DNA of 48,523 nt from positions 1-48,523 of the forward strand of contig PGYA01000034.1 of assembly GCA_002839435.1 (NCBI GenBank), written 5' to 3'. Source of the stretch: Candidatus Riflebacteria bacterium HGW-Riflebacteria-2. Its GTDB lineage: Bacteria > Muiribacteriota > Ozemobacteria > Ozemobacterales > Ozemobacteraceae. The notes under the pieces are model-generated. The model worked only from the letters and a program-made list of their open reading frames with translations, ran no database searches and was not told the origin of the DNA. The translations under genes were made by a program, and so were the position numbers. This document shows positions 1 through 8,521 of the stretch, in pieces; the first letter of the stretch is position 1, and every line of letters starts with the position of its first letter.

Positions 1-125
1 GCTTTGCCAACATCGACATTGAATATAAGGCTTTCTTGCGGCGAGCTCTCAGTGACAGTTGAAATATCGTTCACGCCAGTTCCCTTTGTTGTTTTATCAA
101 AGCCTGATTCAAAATGTACACTCAT
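1..125 (-). CDS. N-terminal fragment of a hypothetical protein, cut by the left edge
   Basis: An ATG at 125 on the minus strand opens a frame of 41 codons that runs off the left edge without a stop. The peptide begins MSVHFESGFDKTTKGTGVND. It has no signal peptide or recognisable motif in the visible part. It lies divergently to the secreted TPR-like gene at 223. No clear ribosome binding site precedes the ATG, so the start and even the coding status are uncertain. No function can be assigned. Confidence 0.4.
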   Translation of the reverse strand, partial: MSVHFESGFDKTTKGTGVNDISTVTESSPQESLIFNVDVGK

Positions 126-165
126 ATAATACCATTCAGTCTGTTTAGTCACATAGATTATGGAG

Positions 166-194
166 TTGAATAATTATAAAACTACAAATACAAT
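166..194 (+). promoter_or_regulatory. Putative sigma70 promoter for the gene at 223
   Basis: TTGAAT at 166-171 and TACAAT at 189-194 are separated by exactly 17 bases, giving 4/6 and 5/6 matches to the -35 and -10 consensus. Transcription would start near 201, about 20 bases before the ATG. The region is very AT-rich, so a chance match is possible. Confidence 0.5.
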
Positions 195-222
195 AAAAAA
201 ACTTTTATAGCGGAGGATCTAC

Positions 223-1005
223 ATGTGGCAGATAATTCTGGTTATTACGACAATAGCATTGGCCTGTGCGCCTTTGCCGGGGCACGCGCAACAAGAAGAT
301 GATTCTTTTGTCAGTGAAACTCTGATCAGGCGTTTCAACCTGGCGGCCGAGCTCGGGCGTGAAGGCAAAAGCGAGGAATCTATAAAGGTTCTGGAAGAAA
401 TGTTCGCGCCTTTTGAAGACAAAAATGAGCCAGTTAAGTATTCGAAAGAGTTCAAGGCAGAGGTGTCTTTCAGAATAGCCTATGCCTATATGGATATGAA
501 ACGCTATGACGAAGCAAAGAAGGTTTTTGAAGAGAAAGAACTGACTGACCTGCTGCCAGAATTGTCTGCAGAGCGCCAGCATTCGTATCATTTTGCCTAC
601 GGCAACACTCTCGGAGAACTGGGTAAGATTGACCCCATGCTCGAACACATGAAAAAGGCTGTAGCACTGGCACCGGAAGATGGTGCGAAAACAGATGCTT
701 CTACCTGCTGGGAGCGTATGATGGCGATGCTTAAAAAGGCACAGGAATGGCACAAACTTGAAGAAATCTGCCTTAAAGCTTTCGAATTTTCGGGTAAGGG
801 TGAGAAATACTACGTTTTGCGCTTTCAGGCGGGCGAGTATGCCTTTTTCTCCTATGTCGGCCAGAAACGATACGACAAGGCACGAACTCGTGGCAAAGCG
901 ATATTGAAGTGGTATCAGGACCTGTCTGAAGATCCTGAGACCCGCGAATGGACATCGCAGAAAATCGCTGAATGGCAGCAGTATCTCAAAGAGTTGCCTG
1001 AGTAA
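223..1005 (+). CDS. Secreted TPR-like repeat protein
   Basis: 260 aa. The N-terminus is a Sec signal peptide, a hydrophobic stretch ending in the likely cleavage site GHA-Q near residue 22. The mature part is helical with TPR-like repeats, for example residues about 85-105 (SFRIAYAYMDMKRYDEAKKV) and a second array around 120-150. It is therefore probably a periplasmic or outer-membrane-associated scaffold for protein contacts; no catalytic motif is visible. GGAGG at 212-216 sits 6 bases before the ATG, which fixes the start. It is a single-gene unit between a divergent neighbour on the left and a convergent membrane protein on the right. The partner cannot be inferred. Confidence 0.85.
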   Translation: MWQIILVITTIALACAPLPGHAQQEDDSFVSETLIRRFNLAAELGREGKSEESIKVLEEMFAPFEDKNEPVKYSKEFKAEVSFRIAYAYMDMKRYDEAKKVFEEKELTDLLPELSAERQHSYHFAYGNTLGELGKIDPMLEHMKKAVALAPEDGAKTDASTCWERMMAMLKKAQEWHKLEEICLKAFEFSGKGEKYYVLRFQAGEYAFFSYVGQKRYDKARTRGKAILKWYQDLSEDPETREWTSQKIAEWQQYLKELPE

Positions 1006-1020
1006 ACAAGCGATGCCAAA

Positions 1021-1055
1021 ATAAAAAGGCGGTGCCGGCAGATACCGACACCGCC
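1021..1055 (-). terminator. Rho-independent terminator of the membrane protein gene
   Basis: Bases 1028-1055 form a stem GGCGGTG/CACCGCC extended by a CGG/CCG block after one mismatch, with a short loop. On the minus strand the stem is followed by TTTTTAT (1027-1021). It lies just past the stop of the minus-strand gene ending at 1069, between convergent genes, so it may serve both strands. Confidence 0.7.
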
Positions 1056-1068
1056 GAGTGCGGAGAGG

Positions 1069-2373
1069 TCAATTTTCTTTTTTAGATGCGCCGTTGCGGA
1101 TGAGACTGAGCAGGAAACCGAGGCCGAGCAGCACGAACGAACCACCCATCAGAATAGCGGCCCAGGCTGTTTTTGAAAGTTTAGTGCCGTAATCGACGGC
1201 AGCGTTGCCGGCGTATTTGAGTTGGGCACCGGTGTACCAGAGCACAACACCGCTGAGGCCAATTCCGTTAATGCGATTGTCGCGGGTTTGCCAGGTTGCT
1301 GCCAGACCGGCAACGAGCAGTATATGGTTTATGACAACCGGCGCTGATACCGAAGAGGTAAATGACATGGTAGCGACAAGGAAAAGCATCATTACAACAG
1401 AGTCGTAGATATTGAGGCCAATCCACTCTTCACAGGCACGGCGCCAGATGGTCTGGGCGAAAAAAGCGGCGCAGACAGCCCAGGAAGCGATAATGGCCGG
1501 AAGCGATATTGAACTGTCCATGAACCTGAACTGGTCACGCATAGCGAAAAAGTAAAGATAGATGGGCATGACGATGAAGGGAAACACGATCAGCCAGCGC
1601 CAGAAAGAGGTGGCGTTGCCCAGATATTCGTTTTCTTCGTGAAGGTCAAGCGTGTTTTTGCGCCAGTTCTGGATGATCAGCGGCAGGTGAATCAGACCGG
1701 CGGCCAGCCATAATGAATAATAAGAATAAGAGCCGTCGAAAAAACCGATGCTGGCCTGACCTACTGAGTTAACCATGTAATCCGCGATTTTGGGACCGAT
1801 CCAGATCAGCGAAAACGCCGAGAAAATGTAAAATGCGCGCGAACTGTGGAGTTTGAGGTTGAGCACTTTCAGAACCACAAATAGCTTGAGTGCTGCAAGA
1901 GTCATGTAGATCGCTGATGCAATACAGCCGACAGAGGGATCTTTGCCAGAAATGTGTACCTGGTAGCCGGTAAGGTCTCCGAGAAACACCAGCACCAGTA
2001 TCAGCAGCAGGCGGCCGTGATCGGACTGAATGCGATTACGCAGCAGATATAGAGCCATGCCGATCATGACGATTTCGTAAATGTTCTGCACAGCGAAAAA
2101 ACCGGCGATTGTGTAGATTGATTGCACCTGGCCGGCTTCGAGCTCTGAGCCTGCGAGATAGAGTCCGGCAAGCATAAGAGCTACACTGAGAAGGTATAAA
2201 GGGTTGTTGTCGCGGATCCATTTGAAAAAGATGTCCTTTGGATCCGGTTCGGGGGGACTTTTGCGCCGGGCTGTTTTAGCCTCTTGCGCCGGGCTCTGCA
2301 CCGCTTCTGCGGGCTGTTCTTCGATAGGATCGACATTCTGATCCTGTGTAATATTGGTTTCATCTATGTTCAT
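1069..2373 (-). CDS. Multi-pass integral membrane protein of unknown family
   Basis: 434 aa from the ATG at 2373. GGGAGG lies 6 bases upstream of this ATG, which favours it over a longer frame beginning at 2430. The first 60 residues are acidic, proline-rich and polar (an EEQPAEAVQSP-type segment), probably a disordered cytoplasmic tail. About ten hydrophobic segments follow, from residue 65 to the end, with short loops. The last segment ends in a basic tail (RNGASKKEN). No transport, enzyme or sensor motif is evident and I do not recognise the family. It is flanked by a terminator downstream and a 214-base non-coding gap upstream. Confidence 0.8.
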   Translation of the reverse strand: MNIDETNITQDQNVDPIEEQPAEAVQSPAQEAKTARRKSPPEPDPKDIFFKWIRDNNPLYLLSVALMLAGLYLAGSELEAGQVQSIYTIAGFFAVQNIYEIVMIGMALYLLRNRIQSDHGRLLLILVLVFLGDLTGYQVHISGKDPSVGCIASAIYMTLAALKLFVVLKVLNLKLHSSRAFYIFSAFSLIWIGPKIADYMVNSVGQASIGFFDGSYSYYSLWLAAGLIHLPLIIQNWRKNTLDLHEENEYLGNATSFWRWLIVFPFIVMPIYLYFFAMRDQFRFMDSSISLPAIIASWAVCAAFFAQTIWRRACEEWIGLNIYDSVVMMLFLVATMSFTSSVSAPVVINHILLVAGLAATWQTRDNRINGIGLSGVVLWYTGAQLKYAGNAAVDYGTKLSKTAWAAILMGGSFVLLGLGFLLSLIRNGASKKEN

Positions 2374-2587
2374 ATTCGGCCTCCCGCAAATAAACTGGAA
2401 TGCAATGCATAATCGCAATTTAGATGCCAACTATGGAATGCTGATTTTAAGCGGGTTTAGCTATTTCGCTGCGACATGTTCGCCGCAAAATGCGACAGAT
2501 AAGGCGCACAACTCTTTGCGCGATGCTGCATTTAAAGTCTGGCCATAGGTATATAGCTGACTCTGGCTCGCGAAAATAGCAGGCTGA

Positions 2588-4498
2588 TCAGGCGAATTTG
2601 CTTTTGAGGTGGCCGAGGAAGTTTTTCAGTACCGGCGGGATATCTGGATTGCGTGGATCGACTTTGCCGGACTGAACAGCCTTGATCAGCTGAGCTGTTT
2701 CTTCGCAGGGATCGTCGATCATCTGCAGAATGGCGAAAAGCATGGCCTGCATTTTGGGAAACCCGAATGTATCGATGAAAAACCGGGTTTTCGTCTCGAA
2801 CGTTCTGTCCGGGGGTAGCAGTATATCCTCGCCCTTGGCGGGGCCGAGTGTGTTAATCTGTTCCATCAGGTAACGGGGACGTTGCCCATAGGGCATTTTT
2901 TTCAGCTGCTCGGGCATAACCGGAGCACCAATCAGGTAGTCTTGTTTGCCGTTCCCATATGGGAAGTCATGCCGTTCGCTCGATGGTTCGGCAGGAAGCC
3001 CGCCGGCAAAGCGCAACGGGACCAGTGGCAGATTCTTGTCGATGGCCATATCGAGAAAAATTGAGCTGAGCCTTGTCACCGGCTGGTCTGCTGAGGCGGC
3101 GCGCGTTCCTTCGACATGTACCAGCAGCGACGCTTCCGGCTGACCGGCCTTTTTCAAAGTATCTATGAGTTCCTGCGGGTTCTGGCGGTCGAAATACATC
3201 AGGCGAAATGGATGGTTCTCACCAAGAGAATCTCTGGCAAAGGCCAGAAGAAATGACAGCCAGGCGTTAACGTGATCGGGTTTGGCGACTGCTTCAATCG
3301 GCAGGCCAGTCATACCGTAAGCCATGGCCATGAAAAGTGGCGATTCAAGCCCGATCTGATGATTAGCCAGGAAAATGATCGGCTTTTTCGCGATCTCGGC
3401 GAAGGCAGCCGGATTTTGTATAACTACGCGGCTGACAAAAGTACCGAACATAGCACCGAGCAGATCATGAAAAAAACGATGCGAGCCTGCGCTCTTGACC
3501 CAGCGTTCACGTAACAGCTTCCAGTTAAGAGACGCATTGTTTGAGCCGTCGGTCGGAAGGCTGTTAAATGGAAGGTTGCGACATGAGCCGTCTGCATTGA
3601 TAACAATATCAGAAACGGGCAGGCGTGCGAAGCGGGAGAATTTTTCAGGGAGGCCCGGCGAAGAGTCTGAAGGAGCAGTTGTTGAACCAGCGCTCGCGGT
3701 TACAGGGGAGCTCAAGTTCGCTTTATCGGAGGTTTTTCGCATAAAAGCAACCGACGAGGAATTGACTTCTGAAATAACCGCAAGAATCTTGTCGCCGTCA
3801 CGTTCTGCATCGGACAACCGGCGCATAGCGACCATGCCGAGGCCTTCCAGGAGACGTGGGCTGCCGATATCATTTTCCGCGGGGTCTTCAGTCCAGGACA
3901 GGACTGAGTGTGCAGCGTCAATGCTGCCCGCTATAACCAGGTCGGCGGTGCCGGCCTGGAGTTCTCTGACGGCAGTTCCAAGCCAGGAGACGGCTCCCGG
4001 CAGCGGGGCATGATTTGCAACTGTACTGACGGCAAACCCGAAGTGCCTGGCGAAGAGCTCAGCAGCTTCAGGCTGGGCGGTAGTCTGCGAAGCAGCAAAA
4101 CGTTTTTCCAGGGCCACTTTCACGCGTTCGGGCTTGATATTGCCCTTTTCAAAGCTGCGTGTGTCTTCAAGTGCCTGCTTTGCCAGAAACAGGCTGGCCA
4201 CAGGTATGACAGTAGAGATTTTGAGTACTTCGGGAGGTATTTCAAAGCCGTCGGCGGGAAGACTTCCTGTCGAAAGAAGCCCGCTGTTCATGACAAAGCC
4301 CTTGAGATTATTCAAGTCCTGGCTGGTAAAAAACTCGCAAAAAGGCCACTGAGACGTGGCGAGTCCGGCCATCAAGCCTTTAAGTCCGAGCAGATTCGGC
4401 CAGAAAGCCTTGGGAATGAGAGCTACTGGAAAGAGCGCGCTCTTGCCGACGATTGCGACCGGTTCAGGTTTCCCTTCATTTAGCTTATTCTGTGACAT
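2588..4498 (-). CDS. Degenerate ketosynthase-like domain fused to a PlsC-type acyltransferase
   Basis: 636 aa from the ATG at 4498, which has GGATGG about 5 bases upstream; an ATG at 4507 lacks a ribosome binding site. Residues 12-250 resemble the N-terminal half of a polyketide or PUFA beta-ketoacyl synthase: EPVAIVGKSALFP at the start, then LVIAGSID near 187 and EGLGMVAMRRLSDAERDGD near 218-236. The segment where the catalytic Cys motif (TACSSS) should lie reads ANHAPLPGA, and the C-terminal histidine motifs are absent. After a Ser/Thr-rich linker (about 250-290), residues 370-560 form a PlsC-like acyltransferase with NHQIGLES (379-386, variant of the HX4D motif) and EGTR (463-466). It probably transfers an acyl chain to a lysophospholipid-like acceptor. 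The ketosynthase part may bind acyl-ACP without condensing. Confidence 0.8.
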   Translation of the reverse strand: MSQNKLNEGKPEPVAIVGKSALFPVALIPKAFWPNLLGLKGLMAGLATSQWPFCEFFTSQDLNNLKGFVMNSGLLSTGSLPADGFEIPPEVLKISTVIPVASLFLAKQALEDTRSFEKGNIKPERVKVALEKRFAASQTTAQPEAAELFARHFGFAVSTVANHAPLPGAVSWLGTAVRELQAGTADLVIAGSIDAAHSVLSWTEDPAENDIGSPRLLEGLGMVAMRRLSDAERDGDKILAVISEVNSSSVAFMRKTSDKANLSSPVTASAGSTTAPSDSSPGLPEKFSRFARLPVSDIVINADGSCRNLPFNSLPTDGSNNASLNWKLLRERWVKSAGSHRFFHDLLGAMFGTFVSRVVIQNPAAFAEIAKKPIIFLANHQIGLESPLFMAMAYGMTGLPIEAVAKPDHVNAWLSFLLAFARDSLGENHPFRLMYFDRQNPQELIDTLKKAGQPEASLLVHVEGTRAASADQPVTRLSSIFLDMAIDKNLPLVPLRFAGGLPAEPSSERHDFPYGNGKQDYLIGAPVMPEQLKKMPYGQRPRYLMEQINTLGPAKGEDILLPPDRTFETKTRFFIDTFGFPKMQAMLFAILQMIDDPCEETAQLIKAVQSGKVDPRNPDIPPVLKNFLGHLKSKFA

Positions 4499-4586
4499 TT
4501 TTACCATCCGGTTGAAATTTGCGAAGCAGGAACATTAGACAGGCCGAGAATCGCTGAACAGAAGAACTTGAAATACCAGAAACACT

Positions 4587-4615
4587 ATAATACGTTTAAT
4601 TGAGTGTTGAAGCAA
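4587..4615 (-). promoter_or_regulatory. Putative promoter of the ketosynthase-acyltransferase gene
   Basis: On the minus strand TTGCTT (4615-4610) and TATTAT (4592-4587) are 17 bases apart. The -10 is a 5/6 match, the -35 only 3/6. Transcription would start near 4580, leaving a leader of about 80 bases. Confidence 0.4.
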
Positions 4616-4672
4616 AAATATTTAACTTTTGAACCGCAAATAATATACACCAAATGCAGTTGTATGTCATTG

Positions 4673-4727
4673 CAAAAACAAAAAAGCATGTAAAATGCGA
4701 GGTTGTAAAAAGATTGCTTTTAATCTT
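4673..4727 (-). terminator. Possible terminator of the pyr operon
   Basis: Two weak signals follow each other on the minus strand. AAGATT/AATCTT (4727-4722 and 4715-4710) overlaps the pyrK stop codon and runs into TTT. A short GCAT/ATGC stem (about 4687-4699) is followed by TTTTTTGTTTTTG. Neither stem is strong; the position at the operon end supports a terminator. Confidence 0.4.
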
Positions 4728-5511
4728 GTGGACGGCGACCGGAAGGGCCGCGGTGCGGGCGATCCCATTCAGTGACTCCCTGAAGCTGATGACCTGAAAG
4801 AACCGGGCCTTCGACGCAGATGCGCAGGCCGGTGCCGTCGAGGCAACACTGACCACACAAACCAACTGCACATTTCATGTAGCGTTCAAAAGAAAGCTGC
4901 ACGGGAATGTCAGGCGAAAAGGTGTTGGCAAAACCGTGTACCGCAAGCAGCATGGGTTCTGGGCCAGATGCGGCGAGCACAATTATCGGTTCGTTATCAT
5001 TCATGGAGGCGAGAACATCGACCGCCCTGCCCTTTTTGCCGATAGAACCGTCTTCGCTGACAATAATGCATTCGGGCATACTTTCGAGTTCCTCGCGAAA
5101 CGCCAGATCTTCAGCCGTTTTAACGCCAATTACCCAACGGAACACCAGTTTCTCTTCGCGCAGACATTGTGCAAGATAACGCAGTGGGGCGTTGCCAATG
5201 CCACCTCCAATAAGCACCATGCCTTCGATCGGCTGAAAGCCAGTGCCGAATGGGCCACGCAGGCCGACCCAGTCGCCAGGCTGCACGTTCATAAACTGAC
5301 TGGTAAAGGGGCCAACCGCCTTAACGGTAATTTCAATTTCGTGCTCGAACACACCAGAAAGAGCAAAAGGCTTTTCGTCAACACCGGGCAGCCAGACAAG
5401 CACAAACTGCCCTGGCTCGGCCTCAATTACACGATCGAAGCGAAAACTTTTCAGGCCAGGGTTATGTGTCAGCACGCGCTTAACCTGATAGGCCTGCATA
5501 TATTCAGACAT
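4720..5511 (-). CDS. pyrK: Dihydroorotate dehydrogenase B, electron transfer subunit
   Basis: 263 aa, the usual PyrK length. PyrK passes electrons from the PyrD FMN through its FAD and [2Fe-2S] cluster to NAD+. The N-terminal half is a ferredoxin-reductase-like FAD domain with the flavin-binding KPFALSG segment near residue 46. A nucleotide-binding GGGIGNAPLR loop follows near 120. The C-terminal cluster ligands are visible as CAVGLCGQCC plus a later Cys in LRICVEGPV. Its start lies inside pyrD (8-base overlap), fitting translational coupling of two subunits of one complex. It is the last gene of the pyr operon. The tail after the cluster is rich in Arg, Pro and Gly and looks unstructured. 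Confidence 0.96.
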   Translation of the reverse strand: MSEYMQAYQVKRVLTHNPGLKSFRFDRVIEAEPGQFVLVWLPGVDEKPFALSGVFEHEIEITVKAVGPFTSQFMNVQPGDWVGLRGPFGTGFQPIEGMVLIGGGIGNAPLRYLAQCLREEKLVFRWVIGVKTAEDLAFREELESMPECIIVSEDGSIGKKGRAVDVLASMNDNEPIIVLAASGPEPMLLAVHGFANTFSPDIPVQLSFERYMKCAVGLCGQCCLDGTGLRICVEGPVLSGHQLQGVTEWDRPHRGPSGRRPQD

Positions 5512-6427
5512 GGGCTGCTCCTTTCAGGTCGCTCAGCGAGGTGATTCCGCGCTCCTGCATGAACACATGCAGATCTGAATTGATGTTAGAGAAAACTTCA
5601 AGTCCGCGCGTATAGACTGCGGTTCCGACGCCGACCGCAGTTGCGCCGGCAAGAACCATCTGAACTACATCTTCGGCTGTCTCAACGCCGCCGGTACCGA
5701 TAATGGGCAGCGACACCGCCTCGGCGATTTCCCAGACGGCGCGCACGGCCAGCGGCAGTATCGCCGGGCCAGAAAGTCCGCCCATGCGGTTTGCCAGCAC
5801 CGGACGTCTGACATTTGGGTCGATTATCATGCCCGGGCCAACTGAATTGATAGCGGTGATCACATCAGCTCCGTTGTCAGCACAGGCTTTGGCAACCTCG
5901 GCGATCGACATACACTGCAGCGAAAGCTTGAGCGAAATCGGTATATCACTGACTCGTCCACGCACTCTACGAGTTATTTCCCCGACCAGTGCCGGGTCGC
6001 TTGCAAAAGACCGGCCAAATTCGGCAGCGACATTGGGGCATGACACATTAACTTCGACCATGGCAGGCTGGGCTTCAGCAATACGCGCGGCAACCTCGGC
6101 GAATTCATCTACGGTTTTGCCAAAAATGGATGCAATGACCGGGACGTCAGACTGCAGGCGAAAAGTTCGCAGTTCAGCAATCATATCATCAACGCCGGGG
6201 TTGGCCAGTCCAACCGCGTTGAGCAGACCAAAACCGAAAGGCAGAATAGCTGGACAGGGGTGCCCCTTGCGTTCTTCGAGACCGCACGATTTAGCAGTAA
6301 CCGCACCGGCGCCAAGTTCGGCGACCCTTTCCAGACTCGACGCCGACAGACCCATGACACCAGAAGCAAGAACCAGTGGCGAAGCCAGCTCGATGCCGGC
6401 CAGATTTACATGCAGACGATTTATCAT
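5504..6427 (-). CDS. pyrD: Dihydroorotate dehydrogenase B, catalytic subunit
   Basis: 307 aa. It oxidises dihydroorotate to orotate with FMN, the fourth step of UMP synthesis. The class 1B character is shown by the catalytic-Cys segment VEVNVSCPNV (about residue 125-134) and by the adjacent pyrK gene. FMN-phosphate binding loops are visible as IIGTGGVETAEDVV (about 240) and AGATAVGVGTAVY near 260. The N-terminal segment ASPLVLASGVMG is typical of the family. It overlaps pyrI by the ATGA arrangement at 6424-6427 and pyrK by 8 bases. Confidence 0.97.
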   Translation of the reverse strand: MINRLHVNLAGIELASPLVLASGVMGLSASSLERVAELGAGAVTAKSCGLEERKGHPCPAILPFGFGLLNAVGLANPGVDDMIAELRTFRLQSDVPVIASIFGKTVDEFAEVAARIAEAQPAMVEVNVSCPNVAAEFGRSFASDPALVGEITRRVRGRVSDIPISLKLSLQCMSIAEVAKACADNGADVITAINSVGPGMIIDPNVRRPVLANRMGGLSGPAILPLAVRAVWEIAEAVSLPIIGTGGVETAEDVVQMVLAGATAVGVGTAVYTRGLEVFSNINSDLHVFMQERGITSLSDLKGAAHV

Positions 6428-6900
6428 AGTTTCAGCCTGTTCTCAAGCTCTGTCATGGCGAACCAGCGCTCGCAGTGGTTGCAGCGGAACTTCATAGGTT
6501 CGCGTCGAACCAGATGGAAACAGGTTGTCACACAGCGCTCGTGATTGGTTATACAGCCGGGATTTGGACAGCTCAGCAGGTTGTCTACGAGCTCTGGCGG
6601 CTCAAGCACGATCTTCTGCGCAATCGCAAATTTTTCGACTCTTTTTATTGTAACACCAGGCACGACAAGAGACAAATGCTGCAGAAACCGCTGCGGCAGC
6701 TCACGACTTTGAATCTTGATGAGATCTTTGCGCCCAAGACGGCGGCTGGTATAATTCAAGCCGACCGAAAGCACGGCATCGTTCAACTCCTGATGCCCGC
6801 GAATCAGGTTTAGAATCTTTACACCGGAACCTGCAGGTATGTGGTCGAGGACAAAACCGTTTTCGATTTTGGGAATCAGCAGAATCTGTTCAGGACTCAT
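6424..6900 (-). CDS. pyrI: Aspartate carbamoyltransferase regulatory subunit
   Basis: 158 aa, close to the size of E. coli PyrI. It binds nucleotide effectors and forms the dodecameric holoenzyme with PyrB. The C-terminal zinc site is clear: CPNPGC (C-x4-C) and CNHC (C-x2-C), which in the family contact the catalytic chain. Two additional Cys (CVTTC) between them are not standard ligands. The N-terminal half holds the allosteric domain (IPAGSGVKILNLI). Overlaps pyrB by 4 bases (ATGA) and pyrD by 4 bases. Its presence predicts feedback-regulated ATCase, as in enteric bacteria and archaea. Confidence 0.96.
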   Translation of the reverse strand: MSPEQILLIPKIENGFVLDHIPAGSGVKILNLIRGHQELNDAVLSVGLNYTSRRLGRKDLIKIQSRELPQRFLQHLSLVVPGVTIKRVEKFAIAQKIVLEPPELVDNLLSCPNPGCITNHERCVTTCFHLVRREPMKFRCNHCERWFAMTELENRLKL

Positions 6901-7817
6901 AGTTTGCCTCCGAGCAGATGGGCTAGAATGCCCTGGCGCATTGTCATGCCATAGCCGGCCTGGGGGAAATAGGCGGCATGTGGGGTACTGTCAACTTCGG
7001 TTGCGATTTCATTAACGCGAGGCAGCGGGTGTAGAACCTTCAGATGTGCTGGTGCGTTCTGTAGAGCAGCGCGGTCGAGACGATACGCGTCTTTGACCTT
7101 CTCGTATTCTACCGGGTCAGGAAAACGTTCGCGCTGAATTCTTGTCATATAGACGACATCACTGTCGCTGATTGCCTCTTCAAGACTGGTGGTTTCTATT
7201 ACTTCAGTGGTTGCGCCCTCGCTTGCCTCGATTACATATTCGGGCATTTTGAGTGTCTCGGGTGAGACAAAACGGAACCTGACATCTTTGAAACGAGCCA
7301 GGGCATGAAAGAGCGAGTGCACTGTGCGCGAATACTTGAGATCGCCGACAAGCGCAATACGCAAGCCATCGACCCGACCAAAGAGGTTCTGCAAAGTGTA
7401 GAGATCGAGAAGGGTCTGGGTCGGATGCTGGTTGGCGCCATCGCCGGCATTGATAACCGGCACGCGGCTGACTTCGGCTGCAAGACGAGCGGCACCTTCC
7501 CGTGGATGACGGATTACTATGGCATCGCAGTATTGTTCTACCGTATGTATTGTATCAGCCAGCGATTCACCTTTGGCTACCGAGGTGTTGAGCGCCTCGG
7601 AAAAGCCGATTACCTGCCCACCCATACGCAGCATGGCAGCTTCGAAACTGAGCCGGGTGCGCGTGCTTGGCTCATAGAAAAGCACACCGAGAATGCGGCC
7701 GGCGAGAACCTTGCGGCAGACTTCCGGGCTCGTGCCTTCAACGCGTTTGCCGAGTTCGAGATAATCGCGCAGGTGTTTTTCGCTCAAATCTTCGATCGAA
7801 ATAAGGTCACGCTTCAT
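6897..7817 (-). CDS. pyrB: Aspartate carbamoyltransferase catalytic subunit
   Basis: 306 aa. It condenses carbamoyl phosphate with aspartate. The carbamoyl-phosphate-binding STRTR motif lies in FYEPSTRTRLSFEAAM (about residue 52-67). The HPxQ segment HPTQTLLDLYT (about 131) and the C-terminal HPLPRVNEIATEVD loop (about 262) are intact, so the enzyme should be active. The pyrF stop and the pyrB start share bases in TAATG at 7819-7815, and pyrB overlaps pyrI by 4 bases. Confidence 0.97.
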   Translation of the reverse strand: MKRDLISIEDLSEKHLRDYLELGKRVEGTSPEVCRKVLAGRILGVLFYEPSTRTRLSFEAAMLRMGGQVIGFSEALNTSVAKGESLADTIHTVEQYCDAIVIRHPREGAARLAAEVSRVPVINAGDGANQHPTQTLLDLYTLQNLFGRVDGLRIALVGDLKYSRTVHSLFHALARFKDVRFRFVSPETLKMPEYVIEASEGATTEVIETTSLEEAISDSDVVYMTRIQRERFPDPVEYEKVKDAYRLDRAALQNAPAHLKVLHPLPRVNEIATEVDSTPHAAYFPQAGYGMTMRQGILAHLLGGKL

Positions 7818-8521
7818 TACAGGCTCCTCAGCTGCGTGGCAGCATCAGCTATCCAGGCGGCGGGATCGGCCGCTTCAAGAAGAGCGCGGCCAACAATGAG
7901 ATAATGCCGGCCTATGCTGGCGAAACGTGATGGGTCGCCACCCTGTCGTCCGTAGCCGGGCGAATAGAATTCAGTCTCAGGGCGGAAAGGCACCGCCTGT
8001 ATTATGTGTTCGACGGCTTCCGGCTTGGTCAGCGGCACGACGAATGCGTTCACGCCCCGATCTACAGAGGTTCGGTAGATTGTTTCGATCGCCTGGTCAA
8101 TAAGAAAGCCGCCTTCAGACTGCATATAGGACTTGTGTGTCATCAGGCCGCCAACGATAACCTTGAGCTCTTCTTCGCGCAGGGCTGCTATCCAGGCTTC
8201 GAGTGTAGCTGGTCCGGCCTGCGGAAAGAGGATGGCCTCGTTGATGCCAGCACGACGCAGCGTTTGCGCGAAGAGCTTTCCGGTGTCGGGTATGTCTGTA
8301 GCAGCTTTCTGGTGGTCGTAGATAACTGGCAGATCTGAATACCTGCGGATAGTATCGACTATCTTGCCAAGCCCGTATGTCAGGCCAAGCGAAAAACCGG
8401 CTTTGAACCCGTAAAACATTTCATTATTGCCGACAGCCCGTGCAATGCGCTCTACGTCGGTTAGTTCAAGAACATCGAGGGCCGGAATCAGTTTGAAGAT
8501 TTTTGCAGGTTTGTTGTTCAT
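7817..8521 (-). CDS. pyrF: Orotidine 5'-phosphate decarboxylase
   Basis: 234 aa from the ATG at 8521. This start lies in a TAATG junction with the pyrE stop and has GGGAG about 9 bases upstream; a start 18 bases earlier would lie inside pyrE without advantage. It decarboxylates OMP to UMP. The catalytic Lys/Asp motif is seen in DHQKAATDIPDTG (near residue 73-85), a variant of DxKxxDIP. The PLTKPEAVEHII and FYSPGYGRQGGDP segments match the phosphate-gripping loops of the family, and IVGRALLEAADP the C-terminal strand. The composition is nearer the short archaeal-type branch than E. coli PyrF, by eye. Confidence 0.93.
   Translation of the reverse strand: MNNKPAKIFKLIPALDVLELTDVERIARAVGNNEMFYGFKAGFSLGLTYGLGKIVDTIRRYSDLPVIYDHQKAATDIPDTGKLFAQTLRRAGINEAILFPQAGPATLEAWIAALREEELKVIVGGLMTHKSYMQSEGGFLIDQAIETIYRTSVDRGVNAFVVPLTKPEAVEHIIQAVPFRPETEFYSPGYGRQGGDPSRFASIGRHYLIVGRALLEAADPAAWIADAATQLRSL

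Noticed and set aside
5703..6497. 264-residue open frame on the plus strand opposite pyrD
   Set aside because: It is antisense to intact pyrD and pyrI, is rich in Ser, Arg and Thr, and has no domain. It is a frame shadow.
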